Origin: a bacterium
GTDB lineage: Bacteria > UBP14 > UBA6098
Length of the DNA stretch: 5,802 nucleotides
Assembly: GCA_030642425.1 (NCBI GenBank)
Contig: DAOWNU010000143.1
Span: 1-5,802, forward strand
Direction: 5' to 3'
Position numbers and translations under genes: made by a program. Within the stretch, counting starts at the first letter, position 1, and each line of letters starts with the position of its first letter. Below, piece after piece: positions 1 to 4,867 of this stretch. The notes below the pieces were generated by a model. That model was not told the DNA's origin, ran no database searches, and saw nothing but the letters and a program-made list of their open reading frames with translations.

Positions 1-57
1 AAATTCGAGTTCCGTCAGTTCAAGAACCACCTGCCCGTTTTCGATTTTAATATTCAT
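1..57 (-). CDS. N-terminal fragment of a small hypothetical protein (runs off window)
   Basis: The ATG at 55-57 opens a frame of 19 codons that stays open to the window edge, reading MNIKIENGQVVLELTELEF. An excellent Shine-Dalgarno sequence (AAGGAG) lies four bases upstream, which makes this start convincing although little of the gene is visible. The gene follows the C25 gene on the same strand with 88 bases between stop and start, so cotranscription is possible; I see no clear intrinsic terminator in the gap. The short, charged, beta-strand-like start, rich in Glu, Val and Ile, has no recognisable signal peptide, so the product is probably cytoplasmic. I do not recognise the family. Confidence 0.6.
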   Translation of the reverse strand, partial: MNIKIENGQVVLELTELEF

Positions 58-61
58 GTAA

Positions 62-67
62 CTCCTT
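62..67 (-). promoter_or_regulatory. Shine-Dalgarno site of the partial downstream gene
   Basis: On the minus strand this reads AAGGAG, with four bases (TTAC) before the ATG at 57. It is the strongest ribosome binding site in the window and is the main reason for calling the short partial gene at the left edge. Confidence 0.65.
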
Positions 68-125
68 CTGTGAATCTTCAATATTTTAATAGGCCAAGCG
101 TATCGTTTTGTTTCGATAAATCCCA

Positions 126-139
126 CGGAGAGACGCCGG
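126..139. repeat. GCGAGACGC-type hairpin repeat, diverged copy behind the C25 stop codon
   Basis: The sequence CGGAGAGACGCCGG differs by one base from the CGGCGAGACGCCGG core seen intact at 4840-4853. It starts five bases beyond the C25 stop codon (145-147) and is followed on the plus strand by an A/T-rich ATATTTTA tail, comparable to the CTATTA tails of the other copies. The stem is imperfect, with one mismatch. No run of T follows it in the direction of C25 transcription, so it is not an ordinary intrinsic terminator. Confidence 0.5.
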
Positions 140-144
140 ATATT

Positions 145-3100
145 TTACTTTATTAACACAATCTTGCGGGAGAGTTCTTCTTCGCCCGCCGTAACTTTGA
201 CGAGATAAATTCCAGAACCGAGGGATTTGTCAGGTTGCCAAACGATTGTGCGTATACCGCTCCCTGAGCCTGTCGAAGGGAGTTTTGCGTCGCCGGGCAC
301 TTCGGCAAGCTCAGTGACCGGCGCAACCATCCGCCCGGCGATATTATATATTTCCACTCGAACACTTGAACCCTCGAATCCTTGAACCCTTATCTTCACC
401 GTCGAATTGAAGGGGTTTGGATAGGTGCGAAGCGAAATGCCCTCCGGCAGCGCGGGCTTTTCACTAATACCTGTGGGCGAGCCGACCGGGACGAGCACTT
501 TGATTATTGTCGAATAGCCGGTCGCGTCGTCGAGTTGCACAGGAACCTCGATTAAAGTATCCGCCGGACAGGATGCATCGATCCGGAACTTCATCCAATC
601 CGTGGAATTTGCTGCGGTCGCGCCGGGCCCAATATTGCCAAAGTTCGCCAGCAGGCCCTCGTGGTCGATATAGGGGGAAAAATCGATAACCGAGCCGGAA
701 GTAACATAAGCCGAATCGGTTCCGCCGTTTTTCACTCTCAGGCGCATTCCCAGCGTCTCGTTCGGGTCGATTATGCCGTTGTCGTTGCCCTCCGCATCGC
801 TGAAAGTTAGTTCGTCGAAGTAAAAAAGCCACGGGCCGTCCGAAATAACTGGATCCAAAGTTGTAATTCTAAGCGCCCTTCCGGGAATTATTGGCTCGGC
901 GTTCTCTTCGTAGTCGCCCTCAAAATAATATTCAATACCGTCCGTTTCTGACGGAGATTCTATTCCTACCGCAGCATACGCGGCAAGAGTGATTTCGTTA
1001 TAGTAAATGAATATCTCGCTGTCGTCGGTGGGGGTGAGCCAATGGACCGGATCGCATATCCTGACCTGACAGGAAACCCTGCCGGGATCGTAATAGTAGC
1101 GGCACATGTTCCATTGGATGACGAACTGGTGATTCGCGGCGTCGTGCGCGGAATAAATATCCCCGCCGTCCGTCCTGTGTGGGGCCAGATCCGCCCAGAG
1201 CGGCGCGATAACTCCCGCCGGGCCGTCGGAGCTTGGTATCTCCACGGGATATACATTATCGGTGAAATCCGGGCCGGGGTAAAGGAAACCGTTAGACCCG
1301 ACAGTAATCCGGTCGAATGTCGCGCCGTAATAGCTAATATCGAATGGCAGCGGGATGTCGATATAGGCGTCGTCTTCATCGGTGATCTCGTCGATCTTGT
1401 TCGCGGGCGATGCGATACTGTTCCATTCGAAAACGGGCGCGATCCCAGTGATAGAATCGGTATCGTCGATAATCAAATAGCCGTAGTCGTCCGGGCCGGA
1501 AGGCAAATTCATCGAGTTTCCCGAAACGGATAGCTCAAATCGAACCGTATCTAAATAGGTATAAATCGAGCATTCGGCGGTGACGGCAATAGCAAATTCC
1601 AAATCGCCGTCGGGGATAATCGCGGGTGAGATACTGACAGAGAAACACGGCTCGACCGCGACCGTGGAAGCCCTTATAATAGAATCGGCATGGCCGTTGG
1701 GCTGTATGACCGAGACATACGGAATATCGTGGAGTATCGCCTCGAGATTATAGCCGTCGGCGGAAGTGCTGTTCGCGAGCCACAGGCAGATATCGACAGT
1801 TTCGCCGGGGTTGATCATCCCGTTGCCGTTGCCGAATGGCGGGGCGTCCATGATAATTATCGAATCGACCACGACTTCCATTCGGTGGACAAAGGGCTGC
1901 GGGTTCACGTTTCTCGTCCAGGGGCCGTCGGGATGGCCGGATATTTCCAGTGTTAGGTCGAGATGTGTCGAGCCGGGAGTATCTTGTGGGACGACGAAAC
2001 TCACAGAATCGCCTTCTACCGTGTCTCCGGGCGCAATAAATGGGAACGAAGTTGTGGAGTCCGATATCACCACGTCGCCGTTTCTGAGGACTGCAACCAG
2101 TCCCGAAGCGCCCACCGAGCCGATATTCACAATCTTTGGACAGAAACTTATCGTCTCGCCGGGGTTTATCAGGCCGTCGTGATTGCCGTGAACGTCGTCG
2201 AAATCGATATGCGCGCAAATTATGCCCACTCCGGTAATATGTAAAATAAGAGTGTCCGAGAACGGATAGATATTCGGCCCGGTTACCACGAGAATCGGAG
2301 AAAATCCCGGGGCAACGTTCACCGGGATTGTTACATCCCCGAGGGAATTTGTCAGGCCGCTGGAAAAAGACTCGCCTGTGTGCACTGCCACGCGCGCGTT
2401 CTCGAGTGGAACACCGGCCCGCGTAACGCTCACTTCGATATCGAACGGCCCCACACTAACAACGGTCGGATATGTTACATGCGCGGTGAGAATCGGCGCC
2501 GTCCACGCCCGCAGTTCGGGGCTTCCCATATAGACTGCCGAGAGATATTCGTATCTGCTGGCCCCCGAGCCGCCGAATTCCGCGAACATCTCGTTCTTGC
2601 CGAATGTATGCGCCGCCGCGAGCGCGTCGATCCCCTCCTCGAACATCGCCTGAAAAATATGTTTGGAGAGCGATGAACGCTCCTCGGAATTACTGCTGAC
2701 CATGCTTTGTCCCATAAACGTAACCGCGCCCTTCGGATTCGCGGCCGTTCCGGCCCTCGTGCAGCGTTCGCACATATTATTATCCCCGAAAAGAAAATCC
2801 CCGGTTCCGCAGGAAATCGATATATTCACCGGGCATTTGCCGTTATTTTCCAGCGTGTCGAGTCCGCCGCGAAACCCGTAGTAGTAATCGGGATAGGCCT
2901 GTCCTCTATATTGGACAAATCCCAGTCCCGCCTCGACATAGGGCTGAACATCGTAGAAGTTGTCGCCGTCTTTGCGGCGGAATATCTGGACGTCCGTGAA
3001 GCCGGCGGCGGTGCATTGGCCCATGCCGTAATTTACCGCGGCAAGATAGGACGAGTCCTGCGGGCCGAGCGGGTCCCATGTCGGGTCGTCTTCGTTGACA

Positions 3101-3789
3101 ATCCCCACCGCGCGGGCAAGGTAGCCGTCCACAGTATCCGGCCGCATCTCGTAATCGAGATGTTTGCGGATAATATTGTCCATATCCGCGCCGTTTTCAC
3201 CGGAGATTCTGCCGGGGAAGATATCCGGGAATATATCGGTGCCGTCCACCGTGCAATGGTCGTTGTCGCCGTGACAGCCGCCCCATACATCGTAAGCTGG
3301 AACGTGTTCGTTATCCCCGAAAATAAGCAGATAGACCGGCGGGATAGTCCACGTATCGTAAGCGTTTCGGATGAACGATTTTATCGATGTCAGCGAAGTT
3401 CCGGTCGGGACAGGCACGACCTTGGTCGGAATCCCCATCTCGAGCTTCCACTCTATCCAGGGGGCAAGCTCGTCGGTGAACTCGGGATAGCTTATCACCA
3501 GAAGCTCCGCGCCATCGGCGGAATCCCATTCTTCGATAGCAAAAGTAAAACTTCTCTCTTCGGGGACAGCCGCGTCCGGGTTGACCAACATGCTGCGATA
3601 GAGCGCCTCGAATGCCGGATGATAGAGCCTGTCGTCGCAGCGTGTCGGATTTCCGGCGGGCGGATGTTCGAGCGTGACGACAATCTTTTCTATAAATCGG
3701 ACACCCGCGCCGGGGCAATATTCGACCGGGATAATGTCCACCTGTGCGATTTCGACACCGCGTATCGTGGCGCTCCCGATATATTTCAC
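145..3789 (-). CDS. Gingipain-family (peptidase C25) secreted protein, main body, with type IX sorting domain
   Basis: This 1,214-codon frame is most of a C25 cysteine-peptidase-like exported protein. Residues (numbered from the GTG at 3789): 1-85 end of propeptide (RGVEIAQVDIIPVEY); about 93-430 catalytic domain, with YLLIFGDNEHVP (153-164), DGTDIFPDIFPGRIS (182-196), YRGQA (294-298) and SCGTGDF (326-332). Cys327 matches the family nucleophile, but the usual histidine of the GHG motif is Gln297. Residues 431-520 look Ig-like. Three beta-sandwich domains carry GNHDGLINPGE (535), GNGNGMINPGE (653) and GNDNGIIDPNE (1001), probably calcium-binding loops. Residues 765-977 resemble a nidogen-like domain (GPDDYGY, SNGFL, APLWADL). 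Residues 1118-1214 are a Por/T9SS sorting domain (YPNPFN, GIYLVKV), normally removed after outer-membrane export. The GTG is probably not the true start: the signal peptide and propeptide start lie upstream in another frame (3805-4177). Fold and family are clear; activity is uncertain. Confidence 0.9.
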   Translation of the reverse strand: MKYIGSATIRGVEIAQVDIIPVEYCPGAGVRFIEKIVVTLEHPPAGNPTRCDDRLYHPAFEALYRSMLVNPDAAVPEERSFTFAIEEWDSADGAELLVISYPEFTDELAPWIEWKLEMGIPTKVVPVPTGTSLTSIKSFIRNAYDTWTIPPVYLLIFGDNEHVPAYDVWGGCHGDNDHCTVDGTDIFPDIFPGRISGENGADMDNIIRKHLDYEMRPDTVDGYLARAVGIVNEDDPTWDPLGPQDSSYLAAVNYGMGQCTAAGFTDVQIFRRKDGDNFYDVQPYVEAGLGFVQYRGQAYPDYYYGFRGGLDTLENNGKCPVNISISCGTGDFLFGDNNMCERCTRAGTAANPKGAVTFMGQSMVSSNSEERSSLSKHIFQAMFEEGIDALAAAHTFGKNEMFAEFGGSGASRYEYLSAVYMGSPELRAWTAPILTAHVTYPTVVSVGPFDIEVSVTRAGVPLENARVAVHTGESFSSGLTNSLGDVTIPVNVAPGFSPILVVTGPNIYPFSDTLILHITGVGIICAHIDFDDVHGNHDGLINPGETISFCPKIVNIGSVGASGLVAVLRNGDVVISDSTTSFPFIAPGDTVEGDSVSFVVPQDTPGSTHLDLTLEISGHPDGPWTRNVNPQPFVHRMEVVVDSIIIMDAPPFGNGNGMINPGETVDICLWLANSTSADGYNLEAILHDIPYVSVIQPNGHADSIIRASTVAVEPCFSVSISPAIIPDGDLEFAIAVTAECSIYTYLDTVRFELSVSGNSMNLPSGPDDYGYLIIDDTDSITGIAPVFEWNSIASPANKIDEITDEDDAYIDIPLPFDISYYGATFDRITVGSNGFLYPGPDFTDNVYPVEIPSSDGPAGVIAPLWADLAPHRTDGGDIYSAHDAANHQFVIQWNMCRYYYDPGRVSCQVRICDPVHWLTPTDDSEIFIYYNEITLAAYAAVGIESPSETDGIEYYFEGDYEENAEPIIPGRALRITTLDPVISDGPWLFYFDELTFSDAEGNDNGIIDPNETLGMRLRVKNGGTDSAYVTSGSVIDFSPYIDHEGLLANFGNIGPGATAANSTDWMKFRIDASCPADTLIEVPVQLDDATGYSTIIKVLVPVGSPTGISEKPALPEGISLRTYPNPFNSTVKIRVQGFEGSSVRVEIYNIAGRMVAPVTELAEVPGDAKLPSTGSGSGIRTIVWQPDKSLGSGIYLVKVTAGEEELSRKIVLIK
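262..316. repeat. Inverted pair of CCTGAGCCTGTCGAAGG-type repeats inserted in frame in the C25 sorting domain
   Basis: Two 19-base arms face each other: CCCTGAGCCTGTCGAAGGG at 262-280 and CACTTCGGCAAGCTCAGTG at 298-316, which is the reverse complement of the first at 15 of 19 positions, with 17 bases between. The same element occurs twice in the intergenic region (4420-4438 and 4576-4594), and the flank GCTCCCTGAG is shared with the latter. Inside the gene it encodes roughly residues 1160-1178 (ELAEVPGDAKLPSTGSGSG), lying between VEIYNIAGRMVAPV and TIVWQPDKSLGSGIYLVKV, where sorting domains normally have a short turn. The reading frame is kept. This looks like an interspersed repeat accommodated as an extra surface loop. 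Confidence 0.75.
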
Positions 3790-3815
3790 CGTTCCGCCGG
3801 AAGGGCCGCTTATAG
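3790..3815 (-). other. Frameshift joining the two parts of the C25 gene
   Basis: Upstream of here the coding frame is that of the ATG at 4177 (ending LFRANAELYK); downstream it is that of residues GGTVKYIGSATIRGVEI. The two frames differ by one extra base on the coding strand. Removing one C from the CCC at 3803-3805 would give a continuous LYKRPSGGTVKYIG. The second frame is closed upstream by a TAA near 3880, so it cannot carry its own long N-terminus. A sequencing or assembly error, a recent mutation, or much less likely a programmed +1 shift (the site reads CCC-T) are all possible. Confidence 0.8.
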
Positions 3816-4177
3816 AGTTCGGCGTTCGCTCTGAAAAGGATACTGTCCGACCGGTTGTCGGTGAATAGCGGCGCCGGAGTTATTTCTGCCCAATCCGTCC
3901 AGCGTATCGAGTTTATGCCGATTTCGACAGTCGAGCCTTTCGGGACCGCTATCCGAAAAACTTTTCCGAACAGCCGGGGGCCGCTTTCCACTCCGCGGCT
4001 GCCGAAATTTTCGAGCCGGATAAAGCTGTAGTTCCCACCGGCATCTTCGATAGCCGGTTTCTCGAAATTAACCGCAAACGTAGTTCTTTCGGGCGTGTCC
4101 TCGATAAGGACGACGTGGTCGGCGCAATAGGCCGCGCCCAGAATCAGGATTATTGCGATGTAAATGATGCGTTTCAT
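3805..4177 (-). CDS. N-terminal part of the C25 protein: signal peptide and start of propeptide (frameshifted)
   Basis: The ATG at 4175-4177 is preceded by AAGGA with six bases of spacing. The product begins MKRIIYIAIILILGAAYCAD, a textbook Sec signal peptide: two basic residues, about 13 hydrophobic ones, then small residues before a likely cut near AYC-A or CA-D. The Cys does not sit in a proper lipobox because Tyr precedes it, so a lipoprotein is unlikely. The rest, to about residue 123 (...SILFRANAELYK), is beta-rich and fits the start of a C25 propeptide. The frame stays open to 3311, but past about 3805 it becomes Arg-rich and implausible (RERHDTRCRNR), while the family sequence continues in the next frame. 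I read this and 145-3789 as one gene of about 1,340 residues, broken by one base. Confidence 0.85.
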
Positions 4178-4183
4178 GTTGGG

Positions 4184-4188
4184 TCCTT
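4184..4188 (-). promoter_or_regulatory. Shine-Dalgarno site fixing the C25 start
   Basis: The minus strand reads AAGGA, then CCCAAC, then the ATG at 4177. It supports this ATG as the true start of the C25 gene, in agreement with the signal peptide that follows. The internal GTG at 3789 has only a GC-rich coding context upstream. Confidence 0.6.
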
Positions 4189-4230
4189 CGATAAGATTGT
4201 GTGCCGCGACAGGTTGGCAATTTGGGATAA

Positions 4231-4259
4231 ATAATATCGAATAATACTTTCCGATGCAA
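4231..4259 (-). promoter_or_regulatory. Possible sigma-70-like promoter of the C25 gene
   Basis: On the minus strand TTGCAT (4254-4259) and TATTAT (4231-4236) are separated by 17 bases. The -10 box matches the consensus at five of six positions, the -35 box at only three. The placement would give a leader of roughly 45-50 bases before the ATG at 4177, and the stretch is much more A/T-rich than the flanking genes. FCB bacteria often use diverged promoter elements, so this is a candidate only. Confidence 0.3.
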
Positions 4260-4365
4260 TAACTTATTTTGCCTGAATTTTCGGGTAAAGACCGGTAAAG
4301 AGAAGTGGAATCACTCTTTGGGAAATGGGATTTCGTATGCGAATGCCGCGGTAGTGAGATTCAAC

Positions 4366-4383
4366 AGGTCGAGCGTTTCGCCT
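4366..4383. repeat. Truncated copy of the GTCGAGCGTCTCGCTC hairpin repeat
   Basis: AGGTCGAGCGTTTCGCCT shares its first eleven bases with the intact copies at 4392-4412 and 4494-4513, then has T for C and loses the second arm. It lies ten bases from the next copy, suggesting a partial tandem duplication. Confidence 0.5.
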
Positions 4384-4393
4384 AATATAATAG

Positions 4394-4412
4394 GTCGAGC
4401 GTCTCGCTCGAC
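4394..4412. repeat. Perfect hairpin repeat with GCGTCTCGC core
   Basis: Arms GTCGAGCG and CGCTCGAC (eight bases each, perfect) enclose TCT. The core GCGTCTCGC is the reverse complement of the GCGAGACGC core in the copies at 4444-4462 and 4837-4855. Preceded by AG, as in the other two AGGTCGAGCG copies. Confidence 0.75.
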
Positions 4413-4419
4413 ATGAGGT

Positions 4420-4438
4420 CCCTGAGCCTGTCGAAGGG
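4420..4438. repeat. CCCTGAGCCTGTCGAAGGG interspersed repeat
   Basis: Identical over 19 bases to the arm at 262-280 inside the C25 gene. From memory, closely related elements are common between genes of many environmental bacteria; here one lies between two GCGAGACGC hairpins. Confidence 0.75.
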
Positions 4439-4443
4439 GCAAT

Positions 4444-4462
4444 ACACGGCGAGACGCCGTGT
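4444..4462. repeat. Perfect hairpin repeat with GCGAGACGC core
   Basis: Arms ACACGGCG and CGCCGTGT (eight bases, perfect) enclose AGA. It is followed by CTATTA, as is the copy at 4837-4855. The outer arm bases differ from copy to copy while pairing is kept, which is the mark of a structure-conserving repeat family. Confidence 0.75.
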
Positions 4463-4496
4463 CTATTATGTTGGGATTTTTATTCACCCTAAAAGG

Positions 4497-4513
4497 TCGA
4501 GCGTCTCGCTCGA
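4497..4513. repeat. Perfect hairpin repeat with GCGTCTCGC core
   Basis: Arms TCGAGCG and CGCTCGA enclose TCT. With the preceding AGG it matches the copy at 4392-4411 over 20 bases, so these two are direct repeats about 100 bases apart. Confidence 0.75.
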
Positions 4514-4575
4514 TAATAAAAAGTCGTTTCGACTATTTCGGCTCCGCTCAATAACCAGCTCAACGACCGACCGCT

Positions 4576-4594
4576 CCCTGAGCTTGCCGAAGGG
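4576..4594. repeat. CCCTGAGCTTGCCGAAGGG interspersed repeat
   Basis: Differs from the copies at 262-280 and 4420-4438 at two positions. The preceding bases CCGCT are shared with the copy in the C25 gene, giving a longer common unit CCGCTCCCTGAG. It adjoins the A-rich stretch flanking the terminator-like hairpin. Confidence 0.7.
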
Positions 4595-4625
4595 AAAATA
4601 AAAAGGGGCGACCATCGGTCGCCCC
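4595..4625 (-). terminator. Intrinsic terminator-like hairpin for the FnIII gene
   Basis: Perfect nine-base arms GGGGCGACC (4605-4613) and GGTCGCCCC (4617-4625) enclose ATC. On the minus strand the hairpin is followed directly by TTTTTATTTT (from 4604 down), the classical rho-independent layout, and it points away from the FnIII gene, whose stop is about 240 bases upstream. The distance is long, and hairpins of this GGGGCGACC type may also be a dispersed repeat, so function as terminator is likely but not certain. It would insulate the C25 promoter from upstream transcription. Confidence 0.55.
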
Positions 4626-4637
4626 GATATGAACAAA

Positions 4638-4667
4638 CGTAGGGACACCATATATGGTGTCCCTACG
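4638..4667. repeat. Perfect 30-base palindrome
   Basis: The half-site CGTAGGGACACCATA is followed immediately by its exact reverse complement, with no spacer, centred at 4652/4653. It begins 12 bases after the GGGGCGACC hairpin and shares its general pattern (purine-rich G run, ACC, GGT, C run). It has no T run on either side. Possible roles are a dispersed palindromic repeat, a transcript-end structure or a dyad protein-binding site; nothing here decides between them. Confidence 0.7.
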
Positions 4668-4674
4668 GCTACGA

Positions 4675-4710
4675 CTCTGTGTCCTCTGGGGTGGCGCGGG
4701 GCACTTTTGC
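4675..4710. repeat. Composite repeat module, copy A
   Basis: CTCTGTGTCCTCTGGGGT (4675-4692), three bases, then GCGGGGCACTTTTGC (4696-4710). Both parts recur in the same order at 4760-4812: the first with 16 of 18 matches, the second identical. In copy A a TTGCTAA heptamer run follows at once. Confidence 0.6.
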
Positions 4711-4711
4711 A

Positions 4712-4732
4712 TTGCTAATTGCTAATTGATAA
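4712..4732. repeat. Heptamer tandem repeat TTGCTAA x3
   Basis: TTGCTAA, TTGCTAA, TTGATAA in direct succession, flanked on both sides by TTTTGCA. It resembles the short tandemly repeated heptamers best known between cyanobacterial genes; similarity of style does not show common origin. Confidence 0.6.
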
Positions 4733-4759
4733 TTTTGCAATGAATCTTCCCTCTTCCCC

Positions 4760-4812
4760 CTCTGTGCCCTCTGTGGTTTTCCCCGGCGGTGCGGGGTGCG
4801 GGGCACTTTTGC
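4760..4812. repeat. Composite repeat module, copy B
   Basis: CTCTGTGCCCTCTGTGGT (4760-4777), twenty bases containing CCCCGGCGGTGCGGGG, then GCGGGGCACTTTTGC (4798-4812). The order matches copy A at 4675-4710, but with a longer GC-rich middle, and it leads into a different heptamer run (TTTTGCC). Confidence 0.6.
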
Positions 4813-4828
4813 CTTTTTGCCTTTTGCC
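4807..4828. repeat. Heptamer tandem repeat TTTTGCC x3
   Basis: TTTTGCC, TTTTTGCC and TTTTGCC in direct succession, overlapping the end of module copy B and running up to the GGCGAGACGCC hairpin. One unit has an extra T, as expected for slippage. Confidence 0.6.
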
Positions 4829-4836
4829 TTTCCCCT

Positions 4837-4855
4837 CCCCGGCGAGACGCCGGGG
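4837..4855. repeat. Perfect GGCGAGACGCC hairpin behind the FnIII gene
   Basis: Arms CCCCGGCG and CGCCGGGG (eight bases, perfect) enclose AGA, followed by CTATTA. It starts twelve bases beyond the FnIII stop codon (4868-4870). On the minus strand it is followed by GAGGGGAAAGG rather than a T run, so it is not a standard intrinsic terminator but could stabilise the 3' end of the transcript. Confidence 0.75.
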
Positions 4856-4867
4856 CTATTAACTTTC

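Larger units (their letters stand above)
4311..4487 (-). pseudogene. Doubtful short frame; its end resembles the tail of a lost gene
   Basis: A frame can be read from a GTG at 4485-4487 to a TGA at 4311-4313 (58 residues). Its first half is entirely translated repeats (RRVLPLRQAQGP, HVERDARP), but its last 24 residues, starting LGETLDLLNLTTAAFAYEIP, have ordinary protein-like composition. They could be the C-terminus of a degraded gene whose upstream part was replaced by repeats, or chance. There is no ribosome binding site I trust, and the TGA is followed by the C25 promoter region. I would not count this as a functional gene. Confidence 0.15.
4178..4867. other. Intergenic region: leader of the C25 gene plus a mosaic of short repeats
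   Basis: The 690 bases between the two large genes hold no convincing gene. From 4178 to about 4310 is A/T-rich leader and promoter sequence. From about 4366 to 4855 most of the sequence belongs to recognisable repeats: three copies of a GTCGAGCG-TCT-CGCTCGAC hairpin (one truncated), two GGCGAGACGCC hairpins, two CCTGAGCCTGTCGAAGG elements, a GGGGCGACC hairpin, a 30-base palindrome, two heptamer tandem runs and a duplicated CTCTGTG/GCGGGGCAC module. Each element is listed separately. Short open frames crossing this stretch, on both strands, are Arg-rich and consist of translated repeats. Confidence 0.75.

Noticed and set aside
95..120. A TATCG/CGATA hairpin between the C25 stop and the next gene as a terminator
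   Set aside because: The stem has only five base pairs with an eight-base loop and no T run follows on the minus strand.
265..285. LPSTG in the C25 protein as a sortase signal
   Set aside because: It is the translation of the interspersed repeat, is not followed by a hydrophobic segment and basic tail at the C-terminus, and the protein already carries a type IX sorting domain.
3311..3804. Continuation of the signal-peptide frame to 3311, as a 288-residue protein
   Set aside because: Beyond about residue 125 it turns Arg-rich and loses family resemblance, while the C25 propeptide and catalytic motifs continue in the next frame.
2707..3834. A 375-codon open frame on the plus strand opposite the C25 gene
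   Set aside because: It is antisense to a clear family protein, lacks domains or a signal peptide, is rich in Arg, His and Val, and also runs across the frameshift without any sign of its own start. It is a by-product of the other strand's codon use.
4367..4513. Repeated GTCGAGCGTCTCGCTCGAC units as a CRISPR array
   Set aside because: Spacing is irregular (about 26 and 103 bases), one copy is truncated, other repeats lie in between, and no cas gene is visible.
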